From assembly GCA_900541745.1 (NCBI GenBank), contig UQLA01000008.1, forward strand, positions 37,574-101,573: a stretch of 64,000 nucleotides of DNA, written 5' to 3'. The notes beneath the pieces are model-generated. The model was not told the DNA's origin, ran no database searches, and saw nothing but the letters and a program-made list of their open reading frames with translations. Made by a program: the position numbers and the translations under genes. This DNA is from an uncultured Collinsella sp. (lineage in GTDB: Bacteria; Actinomycetota; Coriobacteriia; Coriobacteriales; Coriobacteriaceae). Position 1 is the stretch's first letter; each line of letters starts with the position of its first letter. Positions 58,597 to 64,000 of the stretch are shown one piece after another.

Positions 58597-59178
58597 CTAC
58601 ACGCGAATCGACAGGTTCTTTTTATCATCGCTCCAGTTGCAAGCATTGCGCGCGGGGCATGCAAAGCAGGCGCGCGACGCTTTGTCGGCTGCATAGAGCA
58701 GACGCTCAAGCGGTTGGCTGTTCACGCGCAGCTTTCGATGGCCCAGAATGGCCGTCTTAATGGCTGCGGCATCGGCCGGCTCAAACGCCACGTCATCGGG
58801 CATGCCGCCGAGAATCGCATCAGCGACGCGCTCGCTTGCAACATCATGGGATATACCCGATTCATACTGTTCATCTTTGCCGATATCGTGAAGAAGTGCC
58901 GTGGCGTAGATGATCTCGCGGTCAAATTCGAGCTGTTCCTCGAGATTCTTAATCCACATAATGCGCGCGACATCCAGCAGATGGTCAATACCGTGGCGGC
59001 AAAAGATGCGCCCCGATTCCAACTGTGCAATGTTGCCCAGGTGCCGCCGGAACAGGCCATTGGCACAGATGTAATCGATACGAGGCATGACGCCAAAAGG
59101 CGCCAGGCCCGAAGCCATAAAACCGCGACGCGACGTCCCCTCATCGGTCTTCGATGTAAAGTCGTTGACGACCCTCAT
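58597..59178 (-). CDS. HD-domain phosphohydrolase in the folate cluster
   Basis: A 193-residue HD-domain protein. H62 in FCRHGIDHLLDVARI, H97-D98 in TALLHDIGKDEQ, H111 and D165 in LLYAADKASR can form the metal site. The C-terminal CFACPARNACNWS has three closely spaced cysteines, a feature of a clostridial-type HD group that I recall beside folE. The ATG overlaps closely with folE (its stop is two bases away). By position it may dephosphorylate a pterin intermediate; not demonstrated. Confidence 0.82.
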   Translation of the reverse strand: MRVVNDFTSKTDEGTSRRGFMASGLAPFGVMPRIDYICANGLFRRHLGNIAQLESGRIFCRHGIDHLLDVARIMWIKNLEEQLEFDREIIYATALLHDIGKDEQYESGISHDVASERVADAILGGMPDDVAFEPADAAAIKTAILGHRKLRVNSQPLERLLYAADKASRACFACPARNACNWSDDKKNLSIRV

Positions 59179-59179
59179 G

Positions 59180-59737
59180 CTAACGGCCCAGCATCCTAAA
59201 GAACCGCTCCTCGAGCGCGGGATCGGTCTCAAAGACGCCGCGACGAGCGAGCGTCACGGTCTTGGTGCCGGGCTTTTGCACGCCGCGCATGGTCATGCAC
59301 ATGTGCTCGGCTTCCATCAGCACAATCGCCCCTTGGGGAGCAAGATATTCCATGAGGGCATCGGCAACCTGCGCACACAGCTGCTCCTGCAGCTGCAGAC
59401 GACGGGCATAGACCTCAACCGTGCGGGCAAGCTTAGACAGACCTGCCACGCGACCGTTAGGGATATAGCCGATCGCAGCCTTACCATAAAACGGCAGCAG
59501 ATGATGCTCGCACAGCGAGTAGAACGTAATGTCGCGCTCGATAACCAAATCGTTCGAAGCGACGGCAAAAGTTTTGGACAGGTGCTCCTCGGCACTCTGG
59601 TCCATACCGCCGGCAATCTCGCCATACATACGGGCGACGCGTGCCGGAGTCTCCAGCAGGCCCTCACGAGTTGGGTCCTCGCCTATACCTTCAAGCAGCA
59701 GCTTAATGGCAGTCTCGACTTTTTCCTGATCGACCAT
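59180..59737 (-). CDS. folE: GTP cyclohydrolase I (type IA)
   Basis: FolE of 185 residues converts GTP to dihydroneopterin triphosphate. IGEDPTREGLLETPARVARMY, FYSLCEHHLLPFYGKAAIGYIP (zinc Cys and His) and LQLQEQLCAQVADAL, CMTMRGVQKPGTKT (second Cys, catalytic segment) are all present. Type IA, zinc dependent. First gene of the folate run; it starts MVDQEKVETAIKLLLEGIGED. Confidence 0.95.
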   Translation of the reverse strand: MVDQEKVETAIKLLLEGIGEDPTREGLLETPARVARMYGEIAGGMDQSAEEHLSKTFAVASNDLVIERDITFYSLCEHHLLPFYGKAAIGYIPNGRVAGLSKLARTVEVYARRLQLQEQLCAQVADALMEYLAPQGAIVLMEAEHMCMTMRGVQKPGTKTVTLARRGVFETDPALEERFFRMLGR

Positions 59738-59804
59738 CTGGGCCTCACTTTTTTCGATTTCGCGTTCGCGCTATGGTACCACGCCGGCACGCAACCTCTG
59801 CCAG

Positions 59805-60386
59805 CTACATAGTATGGGTCGAATAGACCGGATCGTCCCGCCAAAGCTCCACAGCATCGCAAAGCGCAACGCCCTCACGTGCAGCACGAGCGCGCGTGGC
59901 GTTCATGTCGATCACGCGCTGATTGCTCGAGCCCCTAAAGCGCAACGAGATATCGTACAGATTCTGAACGAACGGGCCGTCCACCAACATGTCGAGGCAG
60001 GCCAGGATACGGTCCGTCACCTCGGTATGATGACGGCCACCCGGCATAAGCTCCTCGAGCACGTCACCGGTAAAGCACCAAATGGTCTTGCCCGACCCAG
60101 CAGGATAGGCCGCACGCACGCGCTCGATAAAGTCAACAAGCCCCGCCTGATTCTCGGGCTCCATAGGCTCGCCACCCAGAATCGTCAGGCCATCGATAAA
60201 GGGATGATCGAGACTCTCGATAATCTTATCCTCGACGGCGCGATCGAACGGCTCGCCCGCAGCAAAGTCCCACGCGACAGAGTTAAAGCAATTCTTGCAC
60301 CCACGACGGCACCCGCTCACAAACAGAGAAGTACGAACGCCTTCACCATCAGCAATATCGAAATACTTAATGTTCGCGTAGTTCAT
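59805..60386 (-). CDS. nrdG: anaerobic ribonucleotide reductase activating protein
   Basis: A radical-SAM enzyme of 193 residues. It has the cluster motif CRRGCKNC (CxxxCxxC), GLTILGGEPMEPEN, and KTIWCFTGDVLEEL. It makes the glycyl radical on NrdD. ATG at 60386 after GGGAGAG, giving MNYANIKYFDIADGEGVR. It lies downstream of nrdD on the same strand, but 426 bases with two large palindromes intervene, so its transcription may be separate or modulated. Confidence 0.93.
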   Translation of the reverse strand: MNYANIKYFDIADGEGVRTSLFVSGCRRGCKNCFNSVAWDFAAGEPFDRAVEDKIIESLDHPFIDGLTILGGEPMEPENQAGLVDFIERVRAAYPAGSGKTIWCFTGDVLEELMPGGRHHTEVTDRILACLDMLVDGPFVQNLYDISLRFRGSSNQRVIDMNATRARAAREGVALCDAVELWRDDPVYSTHTM

Positions 60387-60401
60387 AAGTAACTCTCCCG
60401 G

Positions 60402-60485
60402 GAGGCCGGGACATATCTTCCCGTCCTCAAACATTCTCGGCCTTCGGCCTGCGAAACTGCGGGCGGGACGATATGTCCCGGCCTC
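60402..60485. repeat. 84-bp palindromic element between nrdG and nrdD
   Basis: GAGGCCGGGACATATC (60402-60417) and GATATGTCCCGGCCTC (60470-60485) are perfectly inverted, 16 bp. Inside lie TTCCCGTCC/GGGCGGGA and a GGCCTTCGGCC hairpin. It starts 16 bases upstream of the nrdG start, over the ribosome binding region's 5' side. Confidence 0.75.
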
Positions 60486-60550
60486 ATGCAAAGGGTAACT
60501 CAATGAACGAAGCGAACATCGAGCATAGGGTTCGAGGTCCAATAAATACT

Positions 60551-60598
60551 CAGCTGCAGCTCAACCGCCATCGCAAGTAAATCGCAGCTGCAGCTCAA
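60551..60598. repeat. 14-bp direct repeat
   Basis: CAGCTGCAGCTCAA occurs at 60551-60564 and again at 60585-60598, period 34 bases. The sequence itself contains the palindrome CAGCTG-CAGCT. Purpose unknown. Confidence 0.5.
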
Positions 60599-60663
60599 AT
60601 TATTTCCGCTAAGAACTTCGAGGAGTGAGCAGACCGCATGCCGCATCTCAGCTACATCAACTT

Positions 60664-60801
60664 GGCTGCCCCGTAGCGAGGCCCCGGACCTTTGCTCGAT
60701 ATGAGTTCCGCACGAACAGGAGGCGCCAGTGGCGCCTCCGTCGTGAGCCAGGACTGTCCGAAATAGCGAGTAAAGGTCCGGGGCCTCGCTACGGGGCAGC
60801 C
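60664..60801. repeat. 138-bp nested palindrome after nrdD
   Basis: Two 35-bp arms (60664-60698 starting GGCTGCCCCGTAGCGAGGCC, and 60767-60801) pair with a single mismatch. Nested inside is a perfect 10-bp hairpin GGAGGCGCCA/TGGCGCCTCC (60719-60739) with a flanking CACGA/TCGTG stem. It lies 11 bases past the nrdD stop. Too long for a simple terminator and with no T-tract. Confidence 0.8.
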
Positions 60802-60812
60802 TGGGATGGTTA

Positions 60813-63035
60813 TTAGAGATGCAGCACGCGGTCGCGGATCTCCTCGGTTCGACCCTGGTTCCAGAACTGGGTACCGATGTAGCCGCACGTACGACGAGCG
60901 ACATTCATCTTCTCCTGGTCGCGGTTGCCGCAGTTGGGGCACTCCCACACCAGCTTGCCATCGTCCTCGACAATCTTGATCTCACCGTCGTAGCCGCACA
61001 CCTGGCAGTAGTCGCTCTTGGTGTTGAGCTCGGCGTACATGATGTTGTCGTAGATGTACTGCATCACGCGAATGACAGCCTTGAGGTTGTCCTGCATGTT
61101 GGGAACCTCGACGTAGGAGATGGCACCGCCCGGCGAAAGCTGCTGGAACATACCCTCGAACTTGAGCTTGTCGAATGCGTCGATCTCCTCGGACACATGG
61201 ACGTGATAGCTGTTGGTAATGTAGCCCTTGTCCGTCACGCCCGGGATAATGCCAAAACGGCGCTGCAGGCACTTGGCAAACTTGTAGGTCGTCGACTCAA
61301 GCGGGGTGCCGTACAGCGAGAAGTCGATATCGCTTTCGGCCTTCCACTCGGCGCACTTGTCGTTCATGTGCTGCATGACGGCCATGGCAAACGGCGTGCC
61401 CTCCTTCTCGGTGTGGCTGTGACCCGTCATGTACTTAACGCACTCATACAGGCCGGCATAGCCCAGGCTGATCGTAGAGTATCCGCCCACGAGCAGCTTG
61501 TCGATCGTCTCGCCCTTCTTCAGACGCGCCAGGGCGCCGTATTGCCAAAGAATCGGCGCGGCGTCAGAAAGTGTACCCATCAGGCGCTCATGACGGCACA
61601 GCAGGGCACGGTGGCACAGCTCAAGGCGCTCATCGAAGATCTTCCAGAACTTGTCCATATCCTGGTGCGAGCTCAGTGCGACATCAGGCAGGTTGATGGT
61701 CACAACGCCCTGGTTAAAGCGACCATAGTACTTGGGCTTGTTCGGGTCGTAGTTCAGCGCGTTGGCAACGTTGTTAAAACCGTTGCCCGAACGGTCGGGC
61801 GTCAGGAAACTGCGGCAACCCATGCAGGTGTAGCAATCGCCGTTGCCGGCGCTCTCGCCCTTAGACAGCTTGAGCTCGCGCATCTTCTTCTCGGAGATGT
61901 AATCGGGCACCATGCGCTTGGCGGTGCACTTGGCAGCCAGCTGGGTCAGGTAGAAGTACGGGGAATCCTCGTGAACGTTATCGTCCTCGAGTACATAGAT
62001 AAGCTTGGGGAATGCCGGGGTAATCCACACGCCGGCCTCGTTCTTAACGCCCTCGTAGCGCTGGCGAAGCGTCTCCTCCACGATCATGGCAAGGTCGTGC
62101 TTCTCCTGAGGCGTACGGGCCTCGTTAAGATACATAAAGACCGTCACGAACGGCGCCTGGCCATTGGTGGTCATAAGGGTCACGACCTGATACTGAATCG
62201 TCTGGACGCCGCGACGGATCTCGTCACGCAGGCGATCCTCAACGACCTCGCGAACCTTTTCGGGAGATGCGGAAACGCCGAGCTCCTCGAGCTCGCGGGC
62301 GACCTCGCCACGAATCTTTTGACGGCTCACCTCAACAAAGGGGGCAAGATGGGTCAGCGAGATGGACTGGCCGCCGTACTGGGAGGAAGCAACCTGGGCG
62401 ATAATCTGCGTCGCGATATTGCAGGCGGTCGAGAAGCTGTGCGGCTTCTCAATCAGCGTGCCCGAAATAACAGTGCCGTTCTGGAGCATGTCCTCCAGGT
62501 TCACCAGATCGCAGTTGTGCATATGCTGGGCAAAGTAATCCGAATCGTGGAAATGGATCAGACCCTCATTATGGGCATCCACGATCTCCTGAGGCAGCAG
62601 CACGCGCTGGGTCAGGTCCTTGGAAATCTCGCCAGCCATATAGTCGCGCTGAACGGAGTTGACGGTCGGGTTCTTGTTGGAGTTCTCCTGCTTGACCTCT
62701 TCGTTATTGCACTCGATCAGCGACAGGATCTTGTCATCGGTCGTGTTCTTCTGGCGCTTCAGGCTCTGAACATAGCGATAGATGATGTAGTGGCGGGCAA
62801 CCTCGTAGCAGTCGAGACGCATGATCTCGTCCTCGACCAAATCCTGGATCTCCTCGACCGAAACGGTGTGGCCCGCGTTCTCGCATGCCTCGGCGACGTT
62901 TTGCGCCGCATAAACCACCTGGCGGTCGGTTAGACGAGAGCTCTCCTCGACCTCCAAGTTAGCGGCGCGGATGGCATTGACAATCTTATCGATGTCAAAG
63001 ACAACCTCGGTGCCGCTGCGCTTGATGATCTTCAT
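60813..63035 (-). CDS. nrdD: anaerobic (class III) ribonucleoside-triphosphate reductase
   Basis: NrdD of 740 residues. An ATP-cone regulatory domain occupies residues 1-92 (IIKRSGTEVVFDIDKIVNAI, VEEIQDLVEDEIM). The catalytic barrel follows. Near the C-terminus there is a zinc ribbon (CQVCGY and CPNCGN) and the glycyl-radical segment RRTCGYIGTQFWNQGR. It reduces NTPs to dNTPs under anoxia with formate as reductant. The start at 63035 (MKIIKRSGTEV) skips ten unrelated upstream residues. Promoter with tandem NrdR boxes at 63261-63308. Confidence 0.95.
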   Translation of the reverse strand: MKIIKRSGTEVVFDIDKIVNAIRAANLEVEESSRLTDRQVVYAAQNVAEACENAGHTVSVEEIQDLVEDEIMRLDCYEVARHYIIYRYVQSLKRQKNTTDDKILSLIECNNEEVKQENSNKNPTVNSVQRDYMAGEISKDLTQRVLLPQEIVDAHNEGLIHFHDSDYFAQHMHNCDLVNLEDMLQNGTVISGTLIEKPHSFSTACNIATQIIAQVASSQYGGQSISLTHLAPFVEVSRQKIRGEVARELEELGVSASPEKVREVVEDRLRDEIRRGVQTIQYQVVTLMTTNGQAPFVTVFMYLNEARTPQEKHDLAMIVEETLRQRYEGVKNEAGVWITPAFPKLIYVLEDDNVHEDSPYFYLTQLAAKCTAKRMVPDYISEKKMRELKLSKGESAGNGDCYTCMGCRSFLTPDRSGNGFNNVANALNYDPNKPKYYGRFNQGVVTINLPDVALSSHQDMDKFWKIFDERLELCHRALLCRHERLMGTLSDAAPILWQYGALARLKKGETIDKLLVGGYSTISLGYAGLYECVKYMTGHSHTEKEGTPFAMAVMQHMNDKCAEWKAESDIDFSLYGTPLESTTYKFAKCLQRRFGIIPGVTDKGYITNSYHVHVSEEIDAFDKLKFEGMFQQLSPGGAISYVEVPNMQDNLKAVIRVMQYIYDNIMYAELNTKSDYCQVCGYDGEIKIVEDDGKLVWECPNCGNRDQEKMNVARRTCGYIGTQFWNQGRTEEIRDRVLHL

Positions 63036-63260
63036 CCTCTTGCCTCTTTCGCGTCGTAGCCTCATTGCGCTTCAGAGCCAAACGATGCCCGGCAGGGCTT
63101 GCCCCTGTCTTGCGGCGCCGTCGCGCAATCTGTGTTCTCGATAAACCATAAGCCTCTATGCGGACATTCCCAGGAGCCGATCAAGCGGCTCAAGGACACG
63201 TTCAAAAGAGGCAATTAAGGTCTTCGTTCTCTGTCCGCCATCTATCATACGACAAAGATG
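63036..63260 (-). other. nrdD leader region
   Basis: About 220 bases between the predicted transcription start and nrdD. Visible pairing includes GAGCCG/CGGCTC (minus strand, around 63178-63195) and GGGGCAAGCCC (around 63095-63105). No riboswitch family was recognised; no gene is supported. Confidence 0.4.
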
Positions 63261-63308
63261 CATCTATATCCTGTATTCTTTTTTTAGGTCAAACACAACA
63301 TATAGTGT
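63261..63308 (-). promoter_or_regulatory. nrdD promoter with tandem NrdR boxes
   Basis: On the minus strand -35 TTGACC (63287-63292) and -10 TATAGA (63263-63268), spacing 18. ACACAACATATAGTGT (63293-63308) is a near-perfect NrdR box just upstream of the -35. A weaker copy (10 of 16) at 63261-63276 lies exactly 32 bp away over the -10, the spacing NrdR pairs usually have. Confidence 0.75.
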
Positions 63309-63610
63309 TTCAGCAGGTCAAAGCAATTAGTCATTTTGCAGACGCATTATAAATGAGGGGTATTTGACAAGTCGGTAAAACGTTACCAACACGGCTACCT
63401 GCATGGCAGCTATAAACCCCCTTAGTCAAGCCACTGACAAATCCTACTAAAACCAAGCCACTCACGCCAAAAGAATCCAAAAGATTATGCTTGACCAACA
63501 TGTTGCGGTCACGCTCGGCCAGGACGTATGCAATCTGCCGGCACCCCTACGGGATACGAAGACCATCGCATACAGACCTTGGATCAAAATTTGCTGGCAT
63601 GTTTGGCGGC
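63309..63610. other. 302-bp gap between nrdD promoter and tRNA terminator
   Basis: AT-richer than the surroundings. A small palindrome GGTAAAACGTTACC lies at 63374-63387. No gene, RNA or repeat family is recognised. Confidence 0.4.
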
Positions 63611-63648
63611 ATAAAACAAAACAGTCCAGAAGCAAAGCCTCTGGACTG
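63611..63648 (-). terminator. terminator of the tRNA operon
   Basis: CAGTCCAGA (63622-63630) pairs with TCTGGACTG (63640-63648), followed on the minus strand by TTTTGTTTTAT (63611-63621). Confidence 0.9.
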
Positions 63649-63656
63649 CGAACATT

Positions 63657-63731
63657 TGGTGGGCGTTAGAAGATTTGAACTTCTGACCTCTTCCGTGTCA
63701 GGGAAGCGCTCTCCCCCTGAGCTAAACGCCC
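63657..63731 (-). tRNA. tRNA-Val (anticodon GAC)
   Basis: 75 bases including an encoded CCA. Acceptor GGGCGTT/AACGCCC; D-arm GCTCAGGGGGAGAGC; anticodon arm CTTCC-CTGACAC-GGAAG with GAC; T-arm CAGAAGTTCAAATCTTCTA. It follows tRNA-Gly after 3 bases in the same transcript. Confidence 0.93.
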
Positions 63732-63734
63732 AAA

Positions 63735-63810
63735 TGGAGCGGACAACGGGGCTCGAACCCGCGACCCCAACCTTGGCAAGGTTGTGCTCTACCAACTGAG
63801 CCATGTCCGC
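63735..63810 (-). tRNA. tRNA-Gly (anticodon GCC)
   Basis: 76 bases including an encoded CCA. Acceptor GCGGACA/TGTCCGC; D-arm GCTCAGTTGGTAGAGC; anticodon arm CAACC-TTGCCAA-GGTTG with GCC; T-arm CGGGGTTCGAGCCCCG-like pairing (GCGGGTTCGAGCCCCGT). First gene of the two-tRNA transcript. Confidence 0.95.
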
Positions 63811-63822
63811 CTGCGAGGATTT

Positions 63823-63851
63823 AATATACGGGATAATCCACCCGAATGCAA
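63823..63851 (-). promoter_or_regulatory. tRNA operon promoter
   Basis: On the minus strand -35 TTGCAT (63846-63851) and -10 TATATT (63823-63828), spacing 17, about a dozen bases before tRNA-Gly. A perfect TTCAAAT-A-ATTTGAA palindrome lies just upstream (63862-63876). Confidence 0.7.
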
Positions 63852-63876
63852 GAACCATTTTCAAATAATTTGAAAA

Positions 63877-64000
63877 AAGTTCGAGCCCCCTGGGACGGAT
63901 TGACCAATTAGTGAAAAGAACGGAAGACCCACTCCCCCGGCCACGACAGACACTATGACCCAATCCGAGGGCACGGAAACGACAGGAGCCCCCGCTCGTG
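63877..64000. other. window end, no feature recognised
   Basis: No open reading frame, tRNA or repeat is evident in the last 124 bases; a gene may begin beyond the window. Confidence 0.3.

Noticed and set aside
60819..62933. 704-codon open frame on the plus strand opposite nrdD
   Set aside because: A mirror frame of nrdD; composition is repetitive Leu/Val/Gly/His and there is no ribosome binding site.
63657..63810. tRNA genes as an integration site
   Set aside because: Both tRNAs are intact, and no integrase or duplicated tRNA 3' end lies within the window.

Overview
The window looks like a chromosome segment of a Collinsella-type gut actinobacterium (Coriobacteriia). The grounds are GC-rich coding sequence with short intergenic gaps, strong AGGAGG-type ribosome binding sites, L-lactate dehydrogenase and an anaerobic class III ribonucleotide reductase as the only RNR seen, a fructoselysine (frl) operon, and the family content of the secreted proteins. 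The genus is inferred from gene content, not from a marker gene. About 60 genes are supported. There is no rRNA, CRISPR array, intact insertion sequence or prophage.

Layout. 1-3.4 kb: lysine/diaminopimelate operon lysA-dapA-dapB-dapH, with lysA and dapA in one continuous reading frame. 3.6-10.5 kb: leftward genes for a YejK-like nucleoid protein, a DUF2974 alpha/beta hydrolase, ldh, an aminotransferase and nadE. 10.7-15 kb: two low-complexity proteins of unknown role, then ettA. 15.1-17.9 kb: sdpI-sdpR, tcdA, tatD. 18-25 kb: the frl operon (frlD, frlB, frlC, amidohydrolase, YfcC-type carrier) behind an UTRA-GntR regulator, with a good promoter and palindromic operator. 25-26.7 kb: two HAD phosphatases. 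27-30 kb: a three-gene cassette of an unknown protein, a ClpP-like serine protease and a VirD4-like ATPase without membrane anchor. 30-34.7 kb: pgi, an ADH-like fragment, and an SOS-controlled Y-family polymerase with a YolD partner. 34.7-42.5 kb: a large LPxAG surface protein, an HMA metal-binding protein, a DUF3793-flavodoxin pair and an amino-acid ABC transporter. 42.7-48.7 kb: nfo, an oxidoreductase bracketed by twin 85-bp palindromes, an Fe-S aldo/keto reductase, a panE-like gene and secreted proteins. 49-54 kb: metY with a Cys-containing leader ORF, a divergent LysR gene, rnhA, a Gfo/Idh oxidoreductase, acylphosphatase and a Fur-family gene. 54-63 kb: HAD, a UreE-like protein and an FKBP in one run, an M19 dipeptidase, a YgjP-like metallopeptidase, folB-HD-folE, and nrdG/nrdD with NrdR boxes. 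63.6-63.8 kb: tRNA-Gly and tRNA-Val.

The least expected content is non-coding. Gaps between convergent genes, and a few others, are filled with large imperfect palindromes of several families. Two of them (3411-3556 and 13145-13284) are diverged copies of the same design: a stop-codon-abutting hairpin, an outer stem, a five-base-pair stem with a compensatory change, and conserved internal-loop sequences. This suggests a structured repeat family conserved by shape. The other strong candidate for an undescribed system is the ClpP-VirD4 cassette.
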